The notes below the pieces were generated by a model. It ran no database searches. It was not told where the DNA came from and saw only the letters and a list, made by a program, of their open reading frames with translations. From Bog-473 sp963850095 (GTDB lineage: Bacteria; Actinomycetota; Acidimicrobiia; Acidimicrobiales; RAAP-2), in NCBI GenBank assembly GCA_963850095.1, contig CAWKJX010000012.1, forward strand, positions 186,001 through 250,000: a stretch of DNA of 64,000 bases, in the 5' to 3' direction. Made by a program: the position numbers and the translations under genes. Within the stretch, counting starts at the first letter, position 1. Each line of letters starts with the position of its first letter. Shown here one piece after another: positions 32,434 to 41,249 of the stretch.

Positions 32434-33669
32434 TCAGAGGGGGAGGCCGCCGGTGGCCGCGTTGGTCGACCCGGTGTCCGTGTAGGCGGCGATGGTGCGC
32501 TCGGCGATGCGCATTTGGTGGATTTCGTCGGCCCCGTCGGCCAGGCGGGCCCAGCGGGCGTGTTGCAGCATGCCGGCCAGCGGGGTGTCGGTGGAGTAGC
32601 CGAGCGCGCCGTGGATCTGCACGGCGCGGTCGATGATGCGGTTGAGGCTGTTGGCGACGAAGTGCTTGGCCATGGACACCTCGGTGCGGAAGTCGTCGCC
32701 CCGGTCGATCTTGTAGGCCGCGTGGAGCACCATGAGCTTGCACTGGTAGAGCTCCATGGCCGAGTCGGCGATGAGCCACTGGACCCCTTGCTTCTCGGCC
32801 AGCAGCGAGCCGTGCGAGTAGCGGTGCAGGGCGCGGTCCACCATCATGTCGAGCGCCGTCTCCGCCTGGGCGATCCAGCGCATGCAGTGGGCCAGGCGGG
32901 CCGGCCCCAGGCGGTACTGGCCCAATTGGTGCCCGTTGCCCCGGCCGCCCAGGATCTGCGAGTCGTGGAGGCGCAGGTCCTCGATGACGATTTCGGAGTG
33001 CCCGGTCGAGCCGTGCATCGTCTCCACCTCGCGCACGTCGTTCCACCCCTCGGCGGGCAGGTCGACGATGAACGCCGTGTTGGCCCCCCGTGACCCCGGC
33101 GCCACGTCCGGTTCGGTGCGCGCGATGAGAATGGCGAACTGGGCCCGCCGGGCGTTGGAGATGAACCACTTGTGCCCGTTGACGACCCATTCCTCCCCGT
33201 CCTGCTCGGCCCGGGTCCGGATGAGGGTGGGGTCGGAGCCGGCCACCTCCGGCTCGGTCATGGCGAAGCACGACATGGCGGTCCCCTCGCACAGCCGCCG
33301 CAGGTAGTTGTCCTTCTGGGCCTCGGTGCCCCAGTGCAGGAGGGTGTGCATGTTGCCCTCGTCGGGCGCCATGCAGTTGAGGATCCAGGGGCCGAGCCGG
33401 GTCTTGCCGGCCTCGGCCTGCACCATGGCCAACTCGACGTGGCCGAGACCCATGCCGCCCCACTCCTCGGGCATGTGGGGCAGCCAGAGCCCGGCCGCCT
33501 TGGCCTCCTCGCGCAGCTCCAGGATGGTGACCAGGTACTCGTGGCGGGAGGTGACGCGGCTCTCGTCGTCGAAGCCCTTGATACGTGGCTGCACCGTGTC
33601 CCCGATGAACGAGCGCACCCGGGACCGGATTTCCTCGTGCTCGGGGGCCAGGGTGAAGTCGATTGCCAT
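32434..33669 (-). CDS. Acyl-CoA dehydrogenase family protein
   Basis: This 411-residue flavoprotein has FAMTEPEVAGSDPTLIRTRA and VVNGHKWFISNARRAQFAIL (FAD/substrate loop), and late in the sequence VQIHGALGYSTDTPLAGM. The N-terminal FTLAPEHEEIRSRVRSFI is typical of the branch acting on long or aromatic acyl-CoAs (ACAD10/11-like). It differs strongly from the dehydrogenase at 21408, so it is not a recent duplicate. ATG 33669 has GGGGAGG four bases upstream. It is followed by a small membrane-protein gene. Upstream on the same strand is fhs, 18 bp away. Confidence 0.92.
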   Translation of the reverse strand: MAIDFTLAPEHEEIRSRVRSFIGDTVQPRIKGFDDESRVTSRHEYLVTILELREEAKAAGLWLPHMPEEWGGMGLGHVELAMVQAEAGKTRLGPWILNCMAPDEGNMHTLLHWGTEAQKDNYLRRLCEGTAMSCFAMTEPEVAGSDPTLIRTRAEQDGEEWVVNGHKWFISNARRAQFAILIARTEPDVAPGSRGANTAFIVDLPAEGWNDVREVETMHGSTGHSEIVIEDLRLHDSQILGGRGNGHQLGQYRLGPARLAHCMRWIAQAETALDMMVDRALHRYSHGSLLAEKQGVQWLIADSAMELYQCKLMVLHAAYKIDRGDDFRTEVSMAKHFVANSLNRIIDRAVQIHGALGYSTDTPLAGMLQHARWARLADGADEIHQMRIAERTIAAYTDTGSTNAATGGLPL

Positions 33670-33687
33670 AACGCCTCCCCGGAGGGT

Positions 33688-35397
33688 CTAGTAGAGGCCC
33701 ACCACGTTGCCATCCTCGTCGATGTCGATCTGCTCGGCGGCCGGGTGGCGTGAGAGCCCGGGCATGGTGCGCATGTCGCCGCTGACCAGGTAGACGAACC
33801 CGGCACCCACATTGGCCCGCGCCTCGCGCACGGGCAGGCGCCAGCCCTTGGGGGCGCCCAGGAGCTTGGGGTCCGACGAGATGGAGAGGTGGGTCTTGGC
33901 GATGCACACCGGGAGGCGGCCGAAGCCGGCCCGCTCATAGTTGTCCAGGTGCCGCGCCGCCGCCGGCAGGTAGTCGACGCCGTCGGCGCCGTAGACCTCG
34001 GTCGCGATCGTCTCGATCTTCTGGCGCAGCGTTGCGCCGTCTTCGTACAGCATGCGGAATTCGTTGGGCTCCTCGCAGGCCTCGACCACCGCCTCGGCGA
34101 GCTCGACGGCCCCCTTCCCCCCTTGGGTGAAGTGCGTGCACACGGCGGTGCGCACGCCGACGGACGCCGCGATCTCACGGATGGCGTCGTGCTCGGAGGG
34201 ATGGTCGTCCTCGAACGCGTTGATGGCGACGACGGGGGTGACGCCGTGGCGCCGCACGATGGCCAGATGGGCCAGCAGGTTGGCCGCGCCGAGCTGCACC
34301 TCGTCGGGATTCTCCTCGAGCATGGCGGGCGGGAGCGGGCGGCCGGCCACCACCTTGTGCCGACCGGAGTGGAGCTTGAGGGCGCGCACGGTCGTCACCA
34401 CGACGGCGGCGTCGGGCACCAGTCCGGACGTGCGGCACTTGATGTTGAAGAACCGCTCGGCTCCCATGTCCGAGCCGAACCCGGCCTCGGTGACCAGGTA
34501 CTCGCCCGCGTGGATGCCGATGAGGTCGGCCACGACGGAGGAGTTCCCGTGGGCGATGTTGCCGAACGGACCGGCGTGGACGAGGACGGGGGTGTTCTCG
34601 AGCGTCTGCAGCAGGTTCGGCTTTATGGCGTCGCGCATGATGACGGTCATGGCGCCGGCCGCCTTCAGCTGCTCGGCGGTCACCGGCTCGCCGTCGCCGG
34701 TGTAGCCGACGACGATGCGGCCGAATCGCTGGCGCAGATCGCGCAGGGAGGTGGAGAGGGCGAGAACCGCCATCACCTCCGACGCCGCCGTGATGTCGAA
34801 ACCGGTCTGGCGCGGGGTGCCGTCCTCGCGGCTGCCGAGGCCACCGACGATGGTGCGCAGCGAGCGATCGTTGACGTCGAGCACGCGCTTCCAGGTGATG
34901 CCGTGGGGGTCGAGACCCAGCGCATTGCCGGAATAGAGGTGGTTGTCGACCATGGCGGCCAGCAGGTTGTTGGCCGCGGTGACCGCGTGCAGGTCGCCGG
35001 TCAGATGGAGATTGAGGTTCTCGAAGGGAACCACCTGGCTGTAGCCGCCGCCGGCCGCTCCCCCCTTTATCCCGAAGGTCGGGCCCATGGAGGCCTGGCG
35101 GATGGCGATGGTGGCCTGCCGGCCGATGCAGGCCAGGGCCTGGCCGAGGCCGACGGTGGTCGTCGTCTTGCCCTCGCCCAGCGGGGTCGGGGTGACCGCG
35201 GTGACGACCACGTAGCGGGCGGGCGGGCGGTCGGCCAGGGCGCCGACGGCATCGAGGTGCACCTTGGCCACGTGGTCGCCATAGGGCTCGAGGAGCGCGG
35301 GGACGATCCCCATCTGCGCCGCAACCTCGGTGATGGGGCGCAGCGTGGCGCGCCGCGCGATCTCAATGGCCGGAGGCAGGGGCACCGGGGCGATCAT
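33688..35397 (-). CDS. fhs: Formate--tetrahydrofolate ligase
   Basis: This 569-residue enzyme makes 10-formyl-THF from formate, THF and ATP. The P-loop reads TPLGEGKTTTTVGLGQAL; other signatures are MGPTFGIKGGAAGGGYSQV and TAANNLLAAMVDNHLYSGN, plus the C-terminal PVCIAKTHLSISSDP. Length matches the family. The start is ATG 35397. It is read away from the CsoR-type operator region at 35437, 40 bp upstream; whether metal status affects fhs is unknown. It feeds one-carbon units to purine and fMet synthesis. Confidence 0.95.
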   Translation of the reverse strand: MIAPVPLPPAIEIARRATLRPITEVAAQMGIVPALLEPYGDHVAKVHLDAVGALADRPPARYVVVTAVTPTPLGEGKTTTTVGLGQALACIGRQATIAIRQASMGPTFGIKGGAAGGGYSQVVPFENLNLHLTGDLHAVTAANNLLAAMVDNHLYSGNALGLDPHGITWKRVLDVNDRSLRTIVGGLGSREDGTPRQTGFDITAASEVMAVLALSTSLRDLRQRFGRIVVGYTGDGEPVTAEQLKAAGAMTVIMRDAIKPNLLQTLENTPVLVHAGPFGNIAHGNSSVVADLIGIHAGEYLVTEAGFGSDMGAERFFNIKCRTSGLVPDAAVVVTTVRALKLHSGRHKVVAGRPLPPAMLEENPDEVQLGAANLLAHLAIVRRHGVTPVVAINAFEDDHPSEHDAIREIAASVGVRTAVCTHFTQGGKGAVELAEAVVEACEEPNEFRMLYEDGATLRQKIETIATEVYGADGVDYLPAAARHLDNYERAGFGRLPVCIAKTHLSISSDPKLLGAPKGWRLPVREARANVGAGFVYLVSGDMRTMPGLSRHPAAEQIDIDEDGNVVGLY

Positions 35398-35436
35398 GCC
35401 AGACGATCCTGGTGGCGGGCCCGGCCGGCCGCGCCA

Positions 35437-35455
35437 TATACCCCCAGGGGGTATA
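35437..35455. promoter_or_regulatory. CsoR-type operator
   Basis: TATACCCCC-A-GGGGGTATA is a perfect 19-bp palindrome of the class bound by CsoR/RcnR-family copper sensors (TATAC-rich arms, G/C core). It lies just upstream of the csoR-like gene and 40 bp from the divergent fhs start. Confidence 0.8.
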
Positions 35456-35464
35456 CTGATGGGT

Positions 35465-35805
35465 ATGCCCGACGACCACGCCCTCGCTCCCCCCGCCTCT
35501 TCTTCCACCCCCGCCTCTCTCCCGCCCCCGGCTACGCCGACGACAAGGCCGCCGTCCTCACGCGCCTGCGCCGCGTCGAGGGACAGGTGCGCGGGCTCCA
35601 GCGGATGGTCGAGGAGGACCGCTACTGCATCGAGGTGCTGGAGCAGATCTCCGCGGCCAGCCGCGCCCTCCAGGCCGTCGCCCTGGAGCTGCTCGAGGAC
35701 CACATGGCGCACTGTGTGGCCGATGCCGTGCGCGCCGGCGGCGACGTCGCCACGGAGAAGCTGGCCGAGGCGTCGGCCGCCGTCGGGCGGCTGGTGCGGT
35801 CGTGA
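35465..35805 (+). CDS. CsoR/FrmR-family metal-sensing repressor (frameshift near the start)
   Basis: The conserved part is GYADDKAAVLTRLRRVEGQV, RGLQRMVEEDRYCIEVLEQI, SAASRALQAVALELLEDHMAHCV: Cys in the DRYC position, H in DHMAHC and the next Cys form the Cys-His-Cys copper site of CsoR. The frame holding it has no start codon upstream. ATG 35465, right behind the operator, opens in a different frame; a one- or two-base change in the C/T-rich stretch 35480-35522 joins them. I give the joined gene. The product should bind the palindrome at 35437 and release it with Cu(I). Its stop overlaps the permease GTG (GTGA). Confidence 0.75.
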
Positions 35806-37010
35806 CCGTCCTGCTCGACCTGGTCCGGGCCGGCCGCGAGGCGCTCGGCATGCTCTGGCTGACGCTGTGGCCGCTGATCCTCGGCTTCACGCTGGCCGGA
35901 GCGGTGCAGGCCTTCTCCCGGCGCTCGTCGCTCCAGCGGCACCTGGGCTCGCATCGTCCGGGGCCGGTCGTGCGCGCCTCGGGCCTCGGCATGGTCTCGT
36001 CCTCGTGCTCCTACGCCGCCGCCGCCGTGGCTCGCTCCCTGGTCGCCCGGGGAGCCGACTTCGTGACGGCCATGGTGTTCATGTTCGCCTCGACCAACCT
36101 CGTGATCGAGCTCGGCATTGTGCTGGCCGTCCTCATCGGGTGGCAGTTCGCGGTGGGCGAGCTGGTCGGCGGCATCGTCATGATCGCCCTGTTGGCGACA
36201 TTCGGTGCGCTCTGGCTGCGGGGCCGGGTCGTCGTCGAGGCCCAACGGCGGGCGGGAGACGGAGATGCGCGGTCGGCCGAAACGCCCGCCAGCCCACGCA
36301 CGCGGGCAGGTTGGTCGGAGGCGGCGCGTTACACCATGGGCGACCTGCGTATGGTGCGCTGGGAGTTGCTCGTCGGCTACGGAATGGCCGGGCTCCTGGC
36401 CGTGCTGGTGCCGGCGGACGTATGGCGGGCGGTGTTCGTCAGCGGCCACGGGTTCTGGACCAGCTTGGAGAACGCCGTCGTCGGCCCCCTGGTCGCCCTG
36501 GTGGCGTCGGTGTGCTCCATCGGGAACGTCCCGCTGGCCGCGGCTCTGTGGGCGGGAGGCATTTCCTTCGGCGGGGTGATCGCCTTCGTGTTCGCCGACC
36601 TGATCGCCTTTCCCATCCTTCTCATCTACCGGCGCTACTACGGCACCGCTATGGCGCTCCGCATGCTGCTCGTGTTCTGGGCCGTGATGTCGGCCGCCGG
36701 CCTGGTCACCGAGTACCTCTTCCGGGCGGCCGGACTGGTGCCGACGGTGCACCGCGCCGTGCCGGCGGGTTCGCTCTCGTTCGGGCCGACCACCGTGCTC
36801 AACGCCCTCTTCCTCGGTGTCCTGGTCGGCCTGTACCTGCTGTCACGGCGGCCCACGCTCGGGTCGACAACGGTGGACCCCGTGTGCGGGATGCAGGTCC
36901 GCACCGCCGACGCGCCGGCGTCGTGGCAGCGCGACGGGGAAACGGTCTTCTTCTGCTCCGAGCGCTGCCGAGACCGCTTCACCGCGGCGGCGGCCGTGCC
37001 CAGTCAGTAG
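35802..37010 (+). CDS. ArsP/YraQ-type permease with C-terminal YHS metal-binding domain
   Basis: This ~402-residue membrane protein has about eight helices in two halves; each half has a Cys-Ser motif in a helix (SSSCSYAAAAV; VCSIGNVPLAAALW), as in DUF318/ArsP permeases. After the last helix (LFLGVLVGLYLLSRR) comes a YHS domain (VDPVCGMQV...FFCSERCRDRF) with three to four cysteines able to bind a soft metal. The gene overlaps csoR, so the system is a copper- or metalloid-responsive efflux unit in which the YHS domain may hand metal to the pore. Substrate (Cu, As, Hg) is not defined. A P1B-type ATPase or chaperone is not present. Confidence 0.82.
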   Translation: MTVLLDLVRAGREALGMLWLTLWPLILGFTLAGAVQAFSRRSSLQRHLGSHRPGPVVRASGLGMVSSSCSYAAAAVARSLVARGADFVTAMVFMFASTNLVIELGIVLAVLIGWQFAVGELVGGIVMIALLATFGALWLRGRVVVEAQRRAGDGDARSAETPASPRTRAGWSEAARYTMGDLRMVRWELLVGYGMAGLLAVLVPADVWRAVFVSGHGFWTSLENAVVGPLVALVASVCSIGNVPLAAALWAGGISFGGVIAFVFADLIAFPILLIYRRYYGTAMALRMLLVFWAVMSAAGLVTEYLFRAAGLVPTVHRAVPAGSLSFGPTTVLNALFLGVLVGLYLLSRRPTLGSTTVDPVCGMQVRTADAPASWQRDGETVFFCSERCRDRFTAAAAVPSQ

Positions 37011-37072
37011 CGTGGCTTCAGACGAGCCCGCCCCACCCGACGGATGGGCCGCCCGGAGAGAGGAGCGGTGCC

Positions 37073-37585
37073 ATGTCCAAGACCGACGGAGTCTTCATCT
37101 ACATCGGGACCTACGCCAGCGAGGTCGACGCCCGCGCCGACTACGACATTGTGAAGGACCTCCACTCCCAGGGCGCCGTGGGCACCTACGACGCCGCCGT
37201 CGTCACGAAGGACGACAAGGGCAACGTGCACGTGAACAAGGACGAGACGACGACGCGCCACGGGGCCTGGGGCGGGGCCGGGGTGGGGGCGTTGATCGGC
37301 ATTTTGTTCCCACCCTCCATCATCGGCTCGGCCATCGTCGGCGCGGCCGTGGGCGGGGTCAGCGGCCACCTGTGGAAGGGCATGTCGAGGGCCGACGTCA
37401 AGGAGTTCGGCGACGTCATCGACTCCGGCGAGGCCGCGCTGGTCATCGTCGGCGAAACGACGATTGAGGCCTATCTCGAGAAGGTGGAGCTGAAGGCGCA
37501 GAAGCGGGTGGCCAAGGAGCTCGAGCTCGACAAGGGCCAGATCGACGCCGCGGTGCAGGAGGCGGCGAAGTCGATCTCCTCCTGA
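37073..37585 (+). CDS. DUF1269-family protein
   Basis: This 170-residue protein has an N-terminal alpha/beta segment (GVFIYIGTYASEVDARADYD), a central Gly-rich hydrophobic hairpin (GGAGVGALIGILFPPSIIGS, AIVGAAVGGVSGHLWKGM) and a C-terminal region (ALVIVGETTIEAYLEKVEL) ending in charged helices. This matches the DUF1269 pattern, often annotated as membrane protein of stress or pH response. ATG 37073 has GAGAGGAG nine bases upstream. It stands alone between the metal system and the next membrane protein, followed by a stem-loop. Confidence 0.75.
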   Translation: MSKTDGVFIYIGTYASEVDARADYDIVKDLHSQGAVGTYDAAVVTKDDKGNVHVNKDETTTRHGAWGGAGVGALIGILFPPSIIGSAIVGAAVGGVSGHLWKGMSRADVKEFGDVIDSGEAALVIVGETTIEAYLEKVELKAQKRVAKELELDKGQIDAAVQEAAKSISS

Positions 37586-37595
37586 ACCATCCCCT

Positions 37596-37614
37596 CCCGG
37601 CCGGACAGGCCGGG
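37596..37614 (+). terminator. Stem-loop downstream of the DUF1269 gene
   Basis: CCCGGCC-GGACA-GGCCGGG (7-5-7) lies 11 bases after the stop codon at 37585. There is no U-tract, as is common in high-GC actinobacteria. Confidence 0.5.
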
Positions 37615-37650
37615 TAGCGTCGCTGCGTCCTGCCGCATGGGAGCGGCCGG

Positions 37651-38829
37651 GTGCCGACCATGATCCTCCTCAACATCCTTTCGATGCTCCTCGGCCTCGG
37701 CCTGATGCTGGCGATCCTGGGCTCGGCGCTGAAGACGGTGGTCCTGCCGCAAGAGGGCTTCACGCGCCTCGGACAAGCCGTGTTCGCCGCCGTGTACCGG
37801 CTGTTGGTGCACCGGAGGCAAACCGACGCAGGCGTGCGGGCGCTGCAGCAGCTGTACGCGCCCGTCTCGCTGGTGGCGCTGCCCTTGATCTGGATGATCG
37901 TCATGGCCGTCGCCTTCACCTGCATCTTCTGGGGCACAGGCTCCCTCTCCTGGCAGAAGGCGTTCGAAATCAGCGGGTCGTCGCTGACCACGCTGGGTTT
38001 CTCGGAGCCGGACACTCCGGCCCGGATATGGATCGCCTTCATTGAGGCGGTCATCGGGCTGGGCCTGGTCGCTCTCCTGATCAGCTACCTGCCCACCATC
38101 TATTCGGCCTACAACGGGCGGGAGAGAGGCATCACCACGCTTCGGCCGGTGGCGGGGGTGCCACCGACGGCGACCGACCTGATACAGAACCTTCACCGCG
38201 TCGGATTGCTCGACGACCTCGATTTCTGGCGCAGCGAGTCCGACTGGATGCTCGACATCGAGCAGACACACACGGCGTTCCCCGCCCTCACCTTCTTCCC
38301 CGAGACCGACGCGGAGCACTCGTGGGTGGCCAGCGTCGGCACCCTGCTCGATGCGGCCGCTCTCATCGCCTCGGCATCGCGCACCCTGGCCGGGGACGTC
38401 TTCGGCGAGGACGAGAAAGGCCCGCTCATGGTGCTGGTCTACGGCCTGCCGGGCGTCACCCGAGTCGCCCGCGCCGCCAGTGTGCCGCTGCCGCCACCCC
38501 TGCGGGTGCAGGACCTGACCGCCAACTATGGCGAACCGGCGCCGCCCATCAGCATCGACCGGGCCGAATATCTGGAAGCGATGGCGTCACTGGCGCCGAT
38601 CGTGGTCCTGGACGAAGACCGGCAAGAAGCGGGCTGGCGCCGGTTCGCCTGGACCCGCTCGGCCTACGACCAGTCGCTGCGCGCCCTGGCCGGCTTGACC
38701 AAGGCCTCGCCGGCGCCCTGGACCACGGATCGGCCCGCCACGGTGGGGAGCCCGCGGTTCCTACGGCGGCGGCCGCTCCACGTCGACTGGACGGGCAACA
38801 TGGTGCACACGCCGGCTACAGGTGGCTGA
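37651..38829 (+). CDS. Membrane protein with ion-channel-like pore segment
   Basis: This ~392-residue protein has an N-terminal helix (LLNILSMLLGLGLMLAILGS), two more around LVALPLIWMIVMAVAFTCIF and WIAFIEAVIGLGLVALLISY, and between the last two the segment SGSSLTTLGFSEPDT. This resembles the P-loop of two-helix potassium channels (TxTTxG) without the exact GYG filter. A long cytoplasmic part follows, with no recognised nucleotide-binding or RCK motif. I regard it as a channel-like protein of unknown function. GTG 37651 is used as start; ATG three codons in is possible. It converges on the gadB gene, overlapping it by 14 bp. Confidence 0.65.
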   Translation: MPTMILLNILSMLLGLGLMLAILGSALKTVVLPQEGFTRLGQAVFAAVYRLLVHRRQTDAGVRALQQLYAPVSLVALPLIWMIVMAVAFTCIFWGTGSLSWQKAFEISGSSLTTLGFSEPDTPARIWIAFIEAVIGLGLVALLISYLPTIYSAYNGRERGITTLRPVAGVPPTATDLIQNLHRVGLLDDLDFWRSESDWMLDIEQTHTAFPALTFFPETDAEHSWVASVGTLLDAAALIASASRTLAGDVFGEDEKGPLMVLVYGLPGVTRVARAASVPLPPPLRVQDLTANYGEPAPPISIDRAEYLEAMASLAPIVVLDEDRQEAGWRRFAWTRSAYDQSLRALAGLTKASPAPWTTDRPATVGSPRFLRRRPLHVDWTGNMVHTPATGG

Positions 38830-40216
38830 AGCCGCCTGACTCCTCCTTGGTCATGGACACGGTGACGGGGTGGCGGTCGAAGTGGGCGATGGCCTGCTTC
38901 ATGTCCTCGAGCAAGAGGCCCGCCAGGTCGCGGCTGACGCCCTGGCGCACGAGGATGCGCTGAACCGAGATGTCGGAGACCGACCCGGTCAGCGGGTAGG
39001 CGGGCACCTGCCATCCCCGCGTCCGGAGGCGGTCGGCGATGTCGTAGAGCGTGTACCCGGGGTCCTCGCCCTCCTTGATGCGCCAGGCCACCGACGGAAT
39101 GCCCGTGAGCGGATTGGAGTCACACAGCAGCTCGAACGGGCCGAGCTTGACGATCTCCGCCGCCAGGAACTTGCCGGTGTCGTAGCAGGCGGTGTGCACA
39201 TTGCGGTAGCCGTCCATCCCGAGGCGGATGAAGTTGTAGTACTGGGCCACGATTTGGCCGGCGGGCCGGGAAAAGTTGATCTGGAACACCGGCATGTCAC
39301 CGCCGAGGTAGGTCACGTGGAAGATGAGGTCGTCGGGCAGTTCCGAGGTGTCGCGCCACAGGACCCAGCCCACGCCGAGGGGCGCCAGCCCGAACTTGTG
39401 CCCCGAGGTGCTGATCGACTTGACGCGCGGGACGCGGAAGTCCCACAGGACGTCCGGGGCGGTGAACGGGGCCAGGAAGGCGCCGCTGGCCCCGTCGATG
39501 TGGATGTCGACGTCGAGGCCCGTGTCCTGCTGGAGCTTGTCGAGGGCCTCGGAGAGCTGGAGAACCGGCTCGTAGGCGCCCGTGTAGGTGACGCCGAAGG
39601 TGGGCACCACCATGATGGTGTTCTCGTCGACGCGCTCGAGCATCTGCTCCACGTCCATGCAGTAGCGACCGGGGGACATGGGGACCTCGCGCATCTCGAT
39701 GTCCCAGTACTTGGCGAACTTGTGCCAGACCACCTGGACGGGCCCGCACACCATGTTGGGGGTGTCTGTCGACTTCCCCTCGGCCCGGCGCTTGGCCCGC
39801 CAGCGCCACTTGGCCGCCATGCCACCGAGCATGCAGGCTTCCGAGGACCCGATGGCCGAGCAGCCGACCGGTTCCTCGGTCGTCGGCGCGTTCCACAGGT
39901 GGGCCAGGATGGAGACGCAACGGCGCTCAATCTCCGCCGTCTGCGGGTACTCGTCCTTGTCGATGAGGTTCTTGTCGATGCACAGGTCCATCAACTGGTG
40001 GATCTGCGGCTCCTCCCACGTCTGGCAGAAGGTGGCCAGGTTCTGGCGCGCGTTGCCGTCGAGGAGCAGCTCGTCGGAGATCGCCTGGAACGCCTCGGCG
40101 GGGGGCATCTCCTCGCCGGGGCAGTGGTGCGTGGGGAGGCCGGCCAACATGTCCCGGTCGGCGTAGATCGAGTCGAGCATCCCCTCCCGGACCGTTTCCC
40201 TCTTGTGCAAGGGCAT
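38816..40216 (-). CDS. gadB: Glutamate decarboxylase
   Basis: This 466-residue PLP enzyme converts glutamate to GABA and CO2, consuming a proton. Family blocks include GCSAIGSSEACMLGGMAAK, IHIDGASGAFLAPF (Asp that pairs with PLP) and STSGHKFGLAPLG (Schiff-base Lys). Length equals that of E. coli GadA/B. ATG 40216 has AGGAGG seven bases upstream. No GadC-type antiporter is encoded in this window, so use in acid resistance or in a GABA shunt cannot be told. The 3' end overlaps the convergent membrane-protein gene by 14 bp. Confidence 0.95.
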   Translation of the reverse strand: MPLHKRETVREGMLDSIYADRDMLAGLPTHHCPGEEMPPAEAFQAISDELLLDGNARQNLATFCQTWEEPQIHQLMDLCIDKNLIDKDEYPQTAEIERRCVSILAHLWNAPTTEEPVGCSAIGSSEACMLGGMAAKWRWRAKRRAEGKSTDTPNMVCGPVQVVWHKFAKYWDIEMREVPMSPGRYCMDVEQMLERVDENTIMVVPTFGVTYTGAYEPVLQLSEALDKLQQDTGLDVDIHIDGASGAFLAPFTAPDVLWDFRVPRVKSISTSGHKFGLAPLGVGWVLWRDTSELPDDLIFHVTYLGGDMPVFQINFSRPAGQIVAQYYNFIRLGMDGYRNVHTACYDTGKFLAAEIVKLGPFELLCDSNPLTGIPSVAWRIKEGEDPGYTLYDIADRLRTRGWQVPAYPLTGSVSDISVQRILVRQGVSRDLAGLLLEDMKQAIAHFDRHPVTVSMTKEESGGFSHL

Positions 40217-40358
40217 GGCAACGCCTCCTGTGGGCTCGGTGCAGCGGTTCGCCCACCGTACCGGCGCACGTGGGGCGAGCGACAGGCGGGCGTACGGCAC
40301 GCAGGGCGCGGCCCGGCACCGACCAGGAGTTGGTGGCGCGGCGGCGCACCGCGGCGGC

Positions 40359-41249
40359 TCAGCTGGCGAGCTGGAGCCGCGTCGTCCCGGGGCGCTGACG
40401 GATGTGGACCCGCCGCGGCGTGGGACGGGCCACCGGGGCGCGTCGGGGGGCCGTCTCTGAACGGTCGGCCAGCTTCGAGCGAAGCTGGCGCAGCGCCTTG
40501 GTGTGGATCTGGCACACCCGGCTCTCGGTGACGCCGAGGAACTCCCCGATCTCCGTGAGCGTGAGCCCGTCGTAGTAGTACATCATCAGCACTGTCCGCT
40601 CCCGCTCGGGCATGCCGTCGACGGCGGCGATGAGCGCTTCCTTCGACTCCTTGGCCTCGAACGTGTCCACGGGGCCCGTGGTCCGGTCCGGCAGTGTCTC
40701 ACCGAGGGTGGACCGCTCCGAGCGGTCGCCCCCACGGAGGACCTCGTCGAGGGCCATCATGCCGACCGAGGAGATCTTGCTGAGAGCCTTGTGGAAGTCA
40801 CCGACGCTCAACTCGAGCTCGGCGGCGACCTCGCTGTCGCTCGGCGTGCGGCCGAGCGTGGCCTCGAGATGGGCGAAAGCCTGCTCGACGGCACGGGCCT
40901 TGGTGCGCACCGACCGTGGCACCCAGTCGATCGAACGCAGCTCGTCGATGATGGCTCCCTTGATGCGCGGGATGGCGTAGGTCTCGAAACGCAGGTTGCG
41001 GTCCAACTCGAACCGCTCGATGGCGTCGATCAGCCCGATGATGCCGTAGCTGACGAGATCCTCTTCGTCGAAGTGCCGGGGCAAGCTGGCCAGCACCCGG
41101 CTGGCGACGTACTTGACGAACGGCGAGTAGTAGATGATCAGTTGGTTGCGCAGCGGCGTCGAGCCGGTCTGCTTGAACTCGGCCCACAGAGCGTCAATGC
41201 CGCTCTCAGCCGAGACCTGTGTCGTGGACAGACCAACGGTCGCCTCCAC
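40359..41249 (-). CDS. FliA/WhiG-family RNA polymerase sigma factor
   Basis: This ~296-residue sigma-28-class factor has region 2 (LIIYYSPFVKYVASRVLASL, DLVSYGIIGLIDAIERFELD, YAIPRIKGAIIDELRSIDWV), region 3 (ELSVGDFHKALSKI) and region 4 (ERERTVLMMYYYDGLTLTEI, GVTESRVCQIHTKALRQL). It would direct polymerase to flagellar or sporulation-type promoters. GTG 41249 is preferred because a G-run lies five bases upstream; TTG 41282 is possible. The C-terminal 40 residues are Arg/Pro-rich beyond the family core. FliS-like genes 4 kb away make a flagellar role likely. Confidence 0.9.
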   Translation of the reverse strand: MEATVGLSTTQVSAESGIDALWAEFKQTGSTPLRNQLIIYYSPFVKYVASRVLASLPRHFDEEDLVSYGIIGLIDAIERFELDRNLRFETYAIPRIKGAIIDELRSIDWVPRSVRTKARAVEQAFAHLEATLGRTPSDSEVAAELELSVGDFHKALSKISSVGMMALDEVLRGGDRSERSTLGETLPDRTTGPVDTFEAKESKEALIAAVDGMPERERTVLMMYYYDGLTLTEIGEFLGVTESRVCQIHTKALRQLRSKLADRSETAPRRAPVARPTPRRVHIRQRPGTTRLQLAS

